Counted from the first letter of the stretch, positions 1 through 6,915 are shown. The stretch is DNA of 16,316 nucleotides from Phycisphaeraceae bacterium (GCA_020850375.1 JADZET010000205.1:1-16316); one strand, 5' to 3'. The notes: generated from the sequence alone by a model not told the origin. A program made the numbers and translations.

Positions 1-403
1 AGTTGGCAAACCGCATCGCGTCGCCGAAGGAGACGTAGTTGACCGGGCGGTTCACTAAGTCCGGGGCGACGGTGTAGACATAGCTGCCCCATGATCCGCT
101 ACGGGTGATCCCGCAGCCGAGGACGTCCGTGCGCGCCATGTCCCTGTTGTAGAGGCCGTAGGGGTCGTCGTGCGCCTCGGCGTTGAGGAAGGCGGTGTAC
201 TGGCCGGCAGTGACCTCGTACTTGCCGATGCTGTAGGTGTAGCTGACCCGGCCGTAGAGGTTGCCGGTGGCGAGGTCTTTGGGGTTGCCGGGGTTGCCCA
301 CCGGCACGGTCTCGATGGTGATGGCGGCGGGAACGGCCGTCACCGATAGCAGAGCGGAGGCGACGATAACCGCCATGGTGCTAAGGGATCGGGAAGAAAG
401 CAT
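1..403 (-). CDS. Secreted SUMF1/formylglycine-generating-enzyme-like protein (partial, N-terminal part)
   Basis: The gene reads leftward and runs off the window, leaving about 134 N-terminal residues. The start is the ATG at 403-401. A second in-frame ATG at 376 would also keep the hydrophobic stretch. Residues 1-27 form a signal peptide (MLSSRSLSTMAVIVASALLS, then VTAVPAA with a likely cleavage site). The mature part shows the opening of an FGE-sulfatase (SUMF1) domain: 'SYTYSIGKYEVTAGQYTAFL', then 'YGLYN', then 'CGITRSGS', then 'NRPVNYVSFGDAMRFAN'. In this family the fold is used by formylglycine-generating enzymes, but many planctomycete secreted members lack known activity. The catalytic cysteines would lie beyond the edge, so no reaction can be assigned. 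Such proteins often end in a PEP-CTERM tail; that cannot be seen here. There is no clear Shine-Dalgarno sequence; the bases before ATG are GGGGTAAAAAAC. Confidence 0.8.
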   Translation of the reverse strand, partial: MLSSRSLSTMAVIVASALLSVTAVPAAITIETVPVGNPGNPKDLATGNLYGRVSYTYSIGKYEVTAGQYTAFLNAEAHDDPYGLYNRDMARTDVLGCGITRSGSWGSYVYTVAPDLVNRPVNYVSFGDAMRFAN

Positions 404-571
404 GTTTTTTACCCCGGGCAGGAAGAACTGCTTTTCGCTGGCGTTGTGCCCGTGACGGACTGCGAGAAGGGGCGCGAAGCTGTGGGTGCGGGGCAGTTAC
501 TTGGGATGCGGAAGCGGCTTTCATGATACCTCGCGTGGGGGTGGGAGAGAAGGGGAAATGAAGGCGGCGGC

Positions 572-609
572 GGGTGAGCGGCGATCTTCGATCGCCCGCT
601 AAACGGGGG
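572..609 (+). repeat. 38-base hairpin repeat, copy 1
   Basis: It is identical base for base to 3694-3731. The core is a hairpin with arms AGCG-GCGATC and GATCGC-C-CGCT (one bulged C) around the loop TTC, followed by TAAACGGGGG. No T tract follows on either strand, so it is not a classical terminator. A CATGCC-family repeat starts 41 bases downstream. It could be a REP-like element; function is unknown. Confidence 0.85.
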
Positions 610-650
610 AGGGTGACGGGGGGTGAAAGTGGGTAAGAAGCAGGGGGGAA

Positions 651-687
651 CCCAGGCATGCCCCCCCGGAAGAGGTTTGGGCTTAGG
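651..687 (+). repeat. CATGCC palindromic repeat, hybrid copy (R1)
   Basis: It begins with the family's left arm CCCAGGCAT and ends with GGGCTTAGG, the normal right end. The middle is replaced by a C-rich insert containing CCCCCGGAAG (663-672) instead of the usual loop and right arm. The same left-arm-to-CCCCCGGAAG joint is seen at 3620-3640. The perfect 9-bp stem is therefore lost. Confidence 0.75.
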
Positions 688-720
688 TGGGGGTGTGGGG
701 GGGGCGGCGATGTGGGTATT

Positions 721-745
721 ACCCGGGGCTTGCGCCCCGGCTTGG
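721..745 (+). repeat. GC-rich palindrome with the same layout as the CATGCC repeat
   Basis: The arms CCGGGGC (723-729) and GCCCCGG (734-740) enclose the loop TTGC. They are bounded by ACC on the left and CTTGG on the right, which mirrors the ACCC...CTTAGG edges of the main repeat family. It sits about 30 bases past the lpxA stop codon, so it could shape the lpxA transcript end. No T tract follows in the lpxA direction. Confidence 0.6.
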
Positions 746-773
746 AGGAGGGTGAGGGGCGAGGTGTGTGGGG

Positions 774-1613
774 TCAGCGTTGGAGACGGTGGCGCTGGTT
801 GACGGAGGCGTGGGGGATCAGGCCTCGGCGGCTGTTGCGGATGAATTCGACGAGTTCGAGCAGGAGGTCGTGGGCTTCGGGCTGGCCGTCGCGGGCGAGC
901 TCTTGGGCGCGGTCGGCGATGAGGTCGGTGGCGACGGGGATGGTGTGCTGTTCGAGGAAGAGGGTCTCGAAGGCGGCGCGGACGTGGTCGATGGCGGGGC
1001 GTGGGGTGCCGGCGCGGCGGAGGCCGACGACGTTGATGCCCATGAGGTTGTTGATGCCGGAGCACATGGCGAAGGGGGGGACGTCCTTGGTGGCGCCGCT
1101 GAGTCCGCCGAGGAAGCAGAGCCGGCCGAGCCGGCAGATCTGGTGTACGGCGGCGGCGCCGCCGAGGTTGACCTGGTCGGCGATGACGGCGTGTCCGCCG
1201 ACGAGGGAGTTGCTGGCGAGGATGCAGTGACTGCCGACGACGGCGTCATGGCCGATGTGGGCGGAGGTCATCATGAGGTTGTCGCAGCCGAGTCGGGTGG
1301 GGTGTTCGGCTTGGCTGGCGGCGTGGATGGTGACGGACTCGCGGAGCTGGTTGCGGTCGCCGATTTCGACGCCTGCGGTGGGGCTTTGGGGGTTGAACTT
1401 TCGGTCCTGGGGCGGGAAGCCGAGGCAGACGTTGGGGTAGAGGATGTTGTCTCGGCCGAGGGTGACGGGTCCGTGGAGGTAGACGTTGGCGATCAGGCGT
1501 GTGCCTGGGCCGATGACGGCTGGGCCGTCGATGGTGCAGTTGGGGCCGATCGAGACGTCCTCGGCGAGCTTGGCGCGGGGATCGACCGAGGCGGTGGGAT
1601 GAATGTGAGGCAT
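774..1613 (-). CDS. lpxA: Acyl-ACP--UDP-N-acetylglucosamine O-acyltransferase
   Basis: LpxA catalyses the first step of lipid A synthesis, moving a hydroxyacyl chain from acyl carrier protein to the 3-OH of UDP-GlcNAc in the cytoplasm. The 279-residue product is close to the usual length of about 260. Residues 1-190 are left-handed beta-helix hexapeptide repeats (for example IGPNCTIDGPAVIGPGTRL). 'MMTSAHIGHDAVVG' (115-127) carries the catalytic histidine, H122, equivalent to E. coli H125, with H119 beside it. H141 and 'VHQ' (156-158) match other active-site positions. 'GINNLMGINVVGLRRAG' and the helical C-terminus are typical. The start ATG has GGAG eight bases upstream. The gene stands apart from the usual lpxD/fabZ partners and diverges from lipB. 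A lipid A pathway implies a Gram-negative type outer membrane. Confidence 0.95.
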   Translation of the reverse strand: MPHIHPTASVDPRAKLAEDVSIGPNCTIDGPAVIGPGTRLIANVYLHGPVTLGRDNILYPNVCLGFPPQDRKFNPQSPTAGVEIGDRNQLRESVTIHAASQAEHPTRLGCDNLMMTSAHIGHDAVVGSHCILASNSLVGGHAVIADQVNLGGAAAVHQICRLGRLCFLGGLSGATKDVPPFAMCSGINNLMGINVVGLRRAGTPRPAIDHVRAAFETLFLEQHTIPVATDLIADRAQELARDGQPEAHDLLLELVEFIRNSRRGLIPHASVNQRHRLQR

Positions 1614-1727
1614 CCAGAAACTCCAACCGACGACCGCGTGTGGCGTGGACGGCCTGAGGCGATCCTTTTTAGGGGGGCGCGTGTCGGCCGGTGGCGGCGA
1701 GGCGGGGGGCCTCGCTGGCAGGCCGTT

Positions 1728-1756
1728 ATCATAAGGATGGCGGGGCGGGATGCCAG
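1728..1756 (-). promoter_or_regulatory. Probable sigma-70-type promoter of lpxA
   Basis: Read on the - strand, CTGGCA (1756-1751; 4 of 6 to TTGACA) is followed after exactly 17 bases by TATGAT (1733-1728; 5 of 6 to TATAAT). The leader to the lpxA ATG at 1613 would be about 110 bases. The same AT-rich spot reads TATCAT (1727-1732) on the + strand, so a lipB promoter could overlap, but no good -35 box is seen for it. Confidence 0.55.
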
Positions 1757-1806
1757 TCCGGGGGCGTGTGAGGGGGAGCAGGCGAACAGGGGAGCAGGGG
1801 ACGGCG

Positions 1807-2520
1807 ATGGGTGATAGGTCTTTTGAGGTGATGGATTTGGGGCTCGTGCGTTACGAGCGGGCGGTGGCGTTGCAGCGAGAGGTTCATGAGGAGGTGGTCG
1901 GGGGGGGGGCGATGCGGGTGATCGTGTGCGAGCATGAGCCGGTGATCACGGTGAGCCAGAGGAAGGGGGCGAGGGAGCATGTGGTGGCGGGGGCGGGGGA
2001 GCTCGAGCGGATGGGGATCGAGGTTTGCGAGACGGATCGCGGGGGGGATGTGACGTATCACGGGCCGGGGCAATTGGTGGTTTATCCGATCGTGCGGCTC
2101 AATGAGCTGGGGCTGAACGTGGGGCGGTATGTGAGGCTGTTGGAGGAGGCGGTGATCGGGGCGCTGGGGGGGTGGGGGACTGAGGGGGTCAGGGATGAGC
2201 GGGATCGGGGGGTGTGGGTGACGGCGGGGACGCCGTCAGAGGGTAGAGAGGAGAGAGGAGAAAGGAGAGAAGAGGGGAGCACGGCGAAGATCTGCGCGAT
2301 CGGGGTTCGGGTGAGCCGGGGGGTGACGATGCATGGGCTGGCGCTGAATGTGGAGCCGAAGATGGAGCACTTCGGGGCGATCGTGCCTTGCGGGCTGGTG
2401 GGGCGGGGGGTGACGAGCATGAAGCGGGTGCTGGGGGAGAGGTGCCCGGGGAGGGGGGAGGTCAAGAGGGGGGTGATCGCGGCGCTGGAGGAGATGTTGA
2501 GAAAGACAACCCAGGCATAG
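1807..2520 (+). CDS. lipB: Octanoyltransferase (lipoyl(octanoyl) transferase)
   Basis: LipB transfers octanoyl from acyl carrier protein to lipoyl domains of 2-oxoacid dehydrogenases and GcvH, the first step of de novo lipoate attachment. Of several in-frame starts I choose ATG 1807 (237 residues), preceded by GGAG/GGGG. 'RGGDVTYHGPGQ' (78-89) is the family signature. 'AKICAIGVRV' contains the catalytic lysine K161 and 'IVPCGL' the nucleophile C195. Two oddities are visible. A run of ten G (1900-1909) encodes Gly-Gly-Gly. A low-complexity, charged segment of about 20 residues (140-159) lies directly before K161, where relatives normally have only a few residues. The last codons and the TAG stop lie inside a palindromic repeat. 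The phosphoesterase gene follows 45 bases later, probably in the same transcript. Confidence 0.95.
   Translation: MGDRSFEVMDLGLVRYERAVALQREVHEEVVGGGAMRVIVCEHEPVITVSQRKGAREHVVAGAGELERMGIEVCETDRGGDVTYHGPGQLVVYPIVRLNELGLNVGRYVRLLEEAVIGALGGWGTEGVRDERDRGVWVTAGTPSEGREERGERREEGSTAKICAIGVRVSRGVTMHGLALNVEPKMEHFGAIVPCGLVGRGVTSMKRVLGERCPGRGEVKRGVIAALEEMLRKTTQA
2166..2194 (+). other. Putative G-quadruplex motif inside lipB
   Basis: Four G runs (7, 5, 5 and 3 G) are separated by loops of 1, 5 and 3 bases, which fits the standard G3+ N1-7 pattern. The G runs are on the coding strand, so both DNA and mRNA could fold. High G content makes such motifs likely by chance here. Confidence 0.4.
2245..2279 (+). 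repeat. 35-base pure purine, microsatellite-like tract in lipB
   Basis: The tract contains only A and G, built from overlapping GAGAG/GGAGA units, and keeps the lipB frame. It encodes the Arg/Glu/Gly-rich segment REERGERREEG just before the catalytic lysine. Confidence 0.8.
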
Positions 2521-2537
2521 CCATGCCTGGGCTTAGG
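2503..2537 (+). repeat. CATGCC palindromic repeat R2 (overlaps lipB stop)
   Basis: The arms are CCCAGGCAT (2510-2518) and ATGCCTGGG (2523-2531), the loop is AGCC, and the tail is CTTAGG (2532-2537). The left flank AAGACAA (2503-2509) is shared with R7 and R8. The lipB codons for K-T-T-Q-A and the TAG stop are read from the flank, left arm and loop. Confidence 0.9.
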
Positions 2538-2565
2538 ATGGCGGGCCTAGAATCGAGGGGGCAGT

Positions 2566-3588
2566 TTGGTAGAGGTTGATGCTGTGGGCAGCGATGTTGT
2601 TACGGAGCGAGTCAGGCGGCTTGAGGCGCGGCGACGGCTGCGGGCGCGGCTGCGACACGCGGCGGTGACGCGGATGGCGATGCGGCTGAGCGGGGGGCGC
2701 GTGCGCGAGGGCAAGACGCTGCGTCGGGTGCGGATGGTTGAGCACGTGGTGGAGGTGGGGGGGCTGGACGAGCGGTTGTCGGGGCTGCGGATCGCGCACC
2801 TGAGCGATCTGCACGTGGGGGAATTGCTGGGGCTCGAGCAGTTGACGGGGATCATCGACGCGACCAACGGGTTAGAAGCGGACCTGATCGCGGTGACGGG
2901 GGATTTCGTTGATCTGCATCACGACGTGCTCGAGGGTGTGACGCGCGAGCTGCTGCGGCTGCGGGCGGCGGGGGGTGTGTTCCTGGTGATGGGGAACCAT
3001 GATTACCTGGTGGACGGGCGGAAGGTGGCGCGGGCGTTGCGCGGGGCGGGTCTGGAGGTGCTGATCAATGAGGCGCGGCGGGTGTCGGTGCGCGGGAGCG
3101 AGGTGGTGGTGGGGGGGATCGACTACGAGCATCGGAAGCGTGAGCTGAGGCGGCTGGTGGGGGAGGCGTGTGAGGGGGAGGACGGGCCGTACCTACCGGC
3201 GGAGGCGGGGGCTGAAAAAGATGGGGGGGCGGGGGAGCACGGGGCGCTGCGGGTGTTGCTGGCGCATCATCCGCATGCGTTTGACGCGGCGGCGGCGATG
3301 GGGGTGGAGCTGACGCTGAGCGGGCACACGCACGGGGGGCAGGTGGTGGTGGCGACGCGGCGGGGGCGGAGCGGGCGGGGGTCGTACAGCTTGGGGGGGC
3401 TGACTTGCCGGTATCCGCATGGGCTGTACCGGTGGGGGGAGAGCTACCTGCACGTGACGGCGGGGGTGGGGACGTGGTTCCCTTGGCGGGTGCGGTGCCC
3501 GGCGGAGATCGGGTGTCTGACGGTGGTGGTGGGGGAGAAGGGGGCGGGGGCGAGGGTGATGAAGCGGGCGCGGCATGTGGCGGGGTGA
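2566..3588 (+). CDS. Calcineurin-like metallophosphoesterase, YkuE/LpxG-like
   Basis: This is a dinuclear-metal phosphoesterase with the full motif set: 'HLSDLHVG' (D81, H83), 'TGDFVD' (D113), 'MGNHD' (N144, H145), 'AHHPHAFD' (H234) and 'SGHTHGGQV' (H254, H256). The N-terminal 60 residues are strongly basic and without a signal peptide, as in a peripheral membrane enzyme. I use TTG 2566 (340 residues), behind GAGGGGG. GTG 2584, behind AGAGG, is an alternative; the first in-frame ATG lies much later. Residues 203-226 are a low-complexity Glu/Gly/Ala segment. Members include YkuE and chlamydial LpxG, which removes UMP from UDP-2,3-diacylglucosamine. The nearby lpxA makes an LpxG-like role attractive, but this is inference; another phosphodiester substrate is possible. 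Confidence 0.85.
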   Translation: MVEVDAVGSDVVTERVRRLEARRRLRARLRHAAVTRMAMRLSGGRVREGKTLRRVRMVEHVVEVGGLDERLSGLRIAHLSDLHVGELLGLEQLTGIIDATNGLEADLIAVTGDFVDLHHDVLEGVTRELLRLRAAGGVFLVMGNHDYLVDGRKVARALRGAGLEVLINEARRVSVRGSEVVVGGIDYEHRKRELRRLVGEACEGEDGPYLPAEAGAEKDGGAGEHGALRVLLAHHPHAFDAAAAMGVELTLSGHTHGGQVVVATRRGRSGRGSYSLGGLTCRYPHGLYRWGESYLHVTAGVGTWFPWRVRCPAEIGCLTVVVGEKGAGARVMKRARHVAG

Positions 3589-3619
3589 GGCCCCGGGCGC
3601 CGGAAGCGAGAAGAAGAAA

Positions 3620-3640
3620 CCCAGGCATGCCCCCCGGAAG
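3620..3640 (+). repeat. CATGCC repeat, left half only (R3a)
   Basis: The left arm CCCAGGCAT (3620-3628) runs into GC and then CCCCCGGAAG (3631-3640), with no right arm. This is the same joint as in R1. An A-rich stretch and the complete copy R3b follow at once. Confidence 0.75.
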
Positions 3641-3652
3641 CAAAAAAAGTAA

Positions 3653-3679
3653 CCCAGGTATGCCATGCCTGGGCTTAGG
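3653..3679 (+). repeat. CATGCC palindromic repeat R3b
   Basis: The arms are CCCAGGTAT and ATGCCTGGG (one T-G wobble replaces a C-G pair), the loop is GCC and the tail is CTTAGG. It lies in the convergent gap between the phosphoesterase gene and the large surface-protein gene. Confidence 0.9.
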
Positions 3680-3693
3680 ACGAGGGTGTTGGT

Positions 3694-3731
3694 GGGTGAG
3701 CGGCGATCTTCGATCGCCCGCTAAACGGGGG
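3694..3731 (+). repeat. 38-base hairpin repeat, copy 2
   Basis: It is identical to 572-609 and in the same orientation. It ends 7 bases before the stop codon of the 983-residue protein gene (which reads leftward), so it could form the 3' end of that transcript. No T tract follows on the - strand. Confidence 0.85.
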
Positions 3732-3738
3732 CGAGGTT

Positions 3739-6690
3739 TTAGACGGCGAGTAGACCCTCGAATTGGCCGAAGAGGATGTAGTGTTCGAGGCCGGTGGCGA
3801 AGGTTTTGCCTGGGCCGACGTCGGCGGCGACGTAGGGGTTGTTCAGGAGGTAGGCGGTCTCAAAGAAGTAGGGGCTGAAGCGACGGGACTCGAACTGGCC
3901 GGCGGCGAGGAAGTGGTCGAAGCCGGAGGACCAAATTTTGCCTGGGCCGGTGTCGGCGGCGACGTCGGGGTTGTGGGCGAGGTAGGTCTGCTCGTCGAAG
4001 AGGGGGATGATGGGGCGGGACTCGGAGCGGCCGAAGAGGAGGTAGTGCTCGAAGCCGGACTTGTGGAGTCCTGAGGCGACGGCGGAGGCGACGTCGGGGT
4101 TCATGGCGAGGTAGAGGTGTTCGTCGAAGACCTTTGAGAAGTCGTGGGCCTGGGTCTGGCCGTAGCGGGCGAAGTGCTCGAAGCCGGAGGAGTAGACGTT
4201 GTTGACGACGGCGACGGCGATGTCGTAGTGTTGCGTGAGGTAGAAAGACTCCGAGTAGAAGAGATTGGGCTGGCGGCCCTCGAATTGGCCGACGGCGATG
4301 AAGTGGTCGAAGGCGGTGGGGTAGGTGTTGCCTGGGCCGACGAGTGCGGCGACGTCGGGGTTGTATTGGAGGTAGAAGGCCTCGTCGAAGAGGTTGGCGC
4401 CGCCGGCGAAGGGAACGGTCTGGCCGGCGAGGCGGGCGGTGAAGGCGTTGATGTCTTGGGCGTTGATCAGGCCGTCGCCGTTGGGGTCGACCAGGGCGAG
4501 GACGGCGTTGGGGTATTGCTGTTGGTAGGCAGGGAGGCTGGTCATGGCCAGGACGAAGGGGTTGATGTCCTGGACGTCGACGCGGCCGTCGAGGTTGAAG
4601 TCGGCGGGGGTGCCGAGGTAGGTGGACTCGTAGGCGCCGATATCGACGGCGAAGCCTTGGACGCGGGGGTTGCCGTCGATGTCGGTGAAGAGGGTGAGGG
4701 GGTCGTTGGGGTCGTTGATGAGATTGGGCAGGCCGGCGTCGCGGCAGGGGCTCGAGGGGCGCAGGCGCAGGTCGCCGAGGTCGTCGTCAGCGGTGCCCCA
4801 GTGGTTGTCGGGGCCTGGGGAGGGGTTGCGGACGAACTCGGGGTTGCCGCCGATGAAATTGGCGGAGCCGGAGTAGGGGGTCGCGACGTAGATGGAGGCG
4901 AGGATGGAATTGTTGAGGGTCAGGGGGATGTCGGTGCGAAGGTCGGAGGGCTGGTCGAAGTCAAAATTGGCGGTGATGGTGCAGTGGATGATGGTGAGGG
5001 AGCTGCCGTGGGCGGTCAGGCCGCCCCAGGTGTTGCCGGAGATGACGGAGTTGAGGAGGGTGAGGGAGGAGTCGTTGACGTAGATGCCGCCGCCGTCGCC
5101 CCAGTAGAGGCGGTTGGCTTGGATGGCGCTGGCGACGAGGGTGACGTGGGCGCCGTCGGTGATGAGGATGCCGCCGCCGAAGCCCATGCCTGGGTTGCCG
5201 TGGGTGAAGGTCAGGCCGGTGACGGTGACGTCGGCGCCGATGACCAGCAGGGCGCGTGAGCGCAGGTCGGCGTCGAGGGTGAGCAGGCCGGCGCCAGGTC
5301 CGGTGAGGGTCAGGTCGTCAGTGATCGAGAGCTGGGCGCCGTCGAGGGTGATGACGACGGGGCCGGAGGCGAAGAGGGAGGGGAGGAAGGTGATGGTGTC
5401 ATGATCGCCGCCGGCGGGGGCCTCGTTGACGGGGGCGTTGGAATTGGCGGCGAGGAGGGCTTCGCGGAGGGTGAGGTGTCCGTCGGCGGCGACGGTGTCG
5501 AGGAGGGAGTCGATGACGTAGGTTGTGCCGGGGGCGATGGGGGCGGCGCCCTCGTAGGCGCCGATGTCGACGACGGCGTCCTGGATTCGCGTGTTGCCGG
5601 CGAGGTCGGAGGTCAGGGGGTTGTCCTGTGCGTCGAGGGCGAGGGCGTTTTGTCCGGCGTTGAGGGCGGGGCTGTTGTCGGCCAGGCGGAGGTCGCCGAG
5701 GTCGTCGTCGTCGGTGGCCCAGCGGTCGTCGGGGCCGGGAGAGGGATTGCGGAGGAACTTGGGGTTGCCGCCGATGAGGCTGGATTGGCGGGTGAATGGG
5801 CCATGGATGCTGTCGACGGCCCGGTTGAGGGCGACGATGGAGTTGTTCAGGGTCAGGCTGCTGCCCGCGGCGGCGGAGTGGTAAAGGCCGCCGCCTTCGC
5901 CGTCGGTCTCGCCCTCGCCGAAGGCCTGGTTGCCGACGACGGTGCACTGGGTGAGGATGGCTTGTCCGCCGGAGACGTAGATACCGCCGCCGGTGTCGGC
6001 GCTGTTGCCGGCGATCAGGGAGTTGGTCAGGGTGACGGAGCTGTTCTGGTCGAGGTAGATGCCGCCGCCGGCGCCCCAGCTGTTGTGGGCGACGTTGCGG
6101 ATGATCTGGCAGTAGGCGAGGGAGAGGTCGCCGGAGATGACGCTTATGCCGCCGCCGTTGGCGGAGGCGTAGACGGGGTAAGCCGCCTGGTAGTCGGAGA
6201 AGCTGGTGGTCACGACGCAGTGGTCGAGCGAGACGTCGGCGCTTGAGACGAGCAGGGCGCCGCCGCCGGTCTCGTCGGCGGCATAGCCGTCGGCGAGGGT
6301 GAGGTCGGCGATCGAGACGTCGATGCCCGGGCCCTGGATGTTCAGGACGCGGGAGAGGTGGTTGGCGCTGAGGGTCAGGAGGTCGCTACCGGGGCCGGTG
6401 AGGGTGAGGCTATCGGTGATGGTCAGCTCGGCGCCGTTGAGGATCAGGGTGGCGTGTCCGCCGGTGAAGAGGGAGGGGGCGAAGGTGATGGCGTCGGCAT
6501 CGGCGGCGCTGCCGGCGGGGGCTTCGTGGACGGGGGTGTTGGTGTTGGCGGCTTGGAGGGCTTCGCGGAGGGTGAGGTGGCCGTCGTCGGCGACGGTGTC
6601 GAGGAGGGAGTCCACCACGTAGGCGGTGCCGGAGAGGAGGAGGCGAGGCTCGAGGGTTTCGAGGGAGGGACGGAGGGGGTGGGATGACAT
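3739..6690 (-). CDS. Large LEPR-XLL surface protein with duplicated beta-helix units, dockerin-like module and five NPDV repeats
   Basis: The 983-residue protein opens with 'LETLEPRLLLSG' (10-21), a signature of large exported planctomycete proteins; there is no ordinary signal peptide. Residues 22-381 and 388-690 are two copies of one module. Each starts with a CSLREA-like segment ('DGHLTLREAL'), continues as parallel beta-helix repeats ('GGGIYV', 'LTLNNSI'), and ends 'NPSPGPD', 'DDDLGDLRL', 'VDIGAYE'. Residues 696-756 hold two dockerin-like calcium loops ('DFNLDGRVDVQDINPFV', 'DPNGDGLINAQDINAF'). Residues 765-983 are five repeats of about 43 residues of the type 'LFDEAFYLQYNPDVAALV', then 'FDHFIAVGQFEGR'. 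Repeats 2 and 5 have lost the exact NPDV motif. The start has GGGAG 7 bases upstream. Role is unknown; cell-surface adhesion or matrix structure is likely. Confidence 0.85.
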   Translation of the reverse strand: MSSHPLRPSLETLEPRLLLSGTAYVVDSLLDTVADDGHLTLREALQAANTNTPVHEAPAGSAADADAITFAPSLFTGGHATLILNGAELTITDSLTLTGPGSDLLTLSANHLSRVLNIQGPGIDVSIADLTLADGYAADETGGGALLVSSADVSLDHCVVTTSFSDYQAAYPVYASANGGGISVISGDLSLAYCQIIRNVAHNSWGAGGGIYLDQNSSVTLTNSLIAGNSADTGGGIYVSGGQAILTQCTVVGNQAFGEGETDGEGGGLYHSAAAGSSLTLNNSIVALNRAVDSIHGPFTRQSSLIGGNPKFLRNPSPGPDDRWATDDDDLGDLRLADNSPALNAGQNALALDAQDNPLTSDLAGNTRIQDAVVDIGAYEGAAPIAPGTTYVIDSLLDTVAADGHLTLREALLAANSNAPVNEAPAGGDHDTITFLPSLFASGPVVITLDGAQLSITDDLTLTGPGAGLLTLDADLRSRALLVIGADVTVTGLTFTHGNPGMGFGGGILITDGAHVTLVASAIQANRLYWGDGGGIYVNDSSLTLLNSVISGNTWGGLTAHGSSLTIIHCTITANFDFDQPSDLRTDIPLTLNNSILASIYVATPYSGSANFIGGNPEFVRNPSPGPDNHWGTADDDLGDLRLRPSSPCRDAGLPNLINDPNDPLTLFTDIDGNPRVQGFAVDIGAYESTYLGTPADFNLDGRVDVQDINPFVLAMTSLPAYQQQYPNAVLALVDPNGDGLINAQDINAFTARLAGQTVPFAGGANLFDEAFYLQYNPDVAALVGPGNTYPTAFDHFIAVGQFEGRQPNLFYSESFYLTQHYDIAVAVVNNVYSSGFEHFARYGQTQAHDFSKVFDEHLYLAMNPDVASAVASGLHKSGFEHYLLFGRSESRPIIPLFDEQTYLAHNPDVAADTGPGKIWSSGFDHFLAAGQFESRRFSPYFFETAYLLNNPYVAADVGPGKTFATGLEHYILFGQFEGLLAV

Positions 6691-6779
6691 CGCGGAACTC
6701 CCGGCGGCGAAGGGGTGGGCGGGAAAGGAGGACGTCCATGGGCGAGGGCGGATGAGACGTGAAGCAATGAATTGGATGG

Positions 6780-6808
6780 AGTTTACCGCGAATAAGAGGA
6801 TTTGTCCA
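6780..6808 (-). promoter_or_regulatory. Probable sigma-70-type promoter of the 983-residue surface protein gene
   Basis: On the - strand TGGACA (6808-6803; 5 of 6 to TTGACA) and TAAACT (6785-6780; 4 of 6 to TATAAT) are separated by 17 bases. The region is locally AT-rich in an otherwise G-rich sequence. The predicted leader is about 80 bases. Confidence 0.6.
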
Positions 6809-6915
6809 TGGTTTTAGGATGAATTGGGGTTCATAAGAGGGATCAGAGGGGGCGAGAGGAAAGGGAGGGGTAAAATGGGAAAGTGGGTGGGGGTTGTGAG
6901 AGGGAGGGAAAGGCA

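Larger units (their letters stand above)
404..773. other. 370-base intergenic gap rich in palindromic repeats
   Basis: This gap lies between the start of the SUMF1-like gene and the stop of lpxA, both on the - strand. I find no credible gene in it. It holds three palindromic elements: the 38-base hairpin repeat (572-609), a hybrid copy of the CATGCC repeat (651-687) and a separate 7-bp hairpin (721-745). A G-rich block at 689-704 follows the hybrid copy. I see no T-tract terminator for lpxA and no convincing promoter for the SUMF1-like gene. Confidence 0.7.

Noticed and set aside
572..609. Integron attC site
   Set aside because: There are no paired RYYYAAC/GTTRRRY ends and no integrase; the hairpin is short and both copies are identical.
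768..1814. Long open frame on the + strand opposite lpxA, and similar long frames opposite the surface protein, amrS and other genes
   Set aside because: They are strongly biased, low-complexity products of antisense frames in GC-rich DNA and show no family motifs; the opposite strands carry recognised genes.
3653..3679. Repeat as a simple intrinsic terminator
   Set aside because: The stem is followed by CTTAGGA, not a T tract, and a copy also occurs in a divergent gap.
5183..5194. CCCATGCCTGGG, similar to the repeat's right arm, inside the large surface-protein gene
   Set aside because: It lacks the left arm and tail and encodes part of 'GNPGMGFGGG', a plausible beta-helix segment; probably chance.
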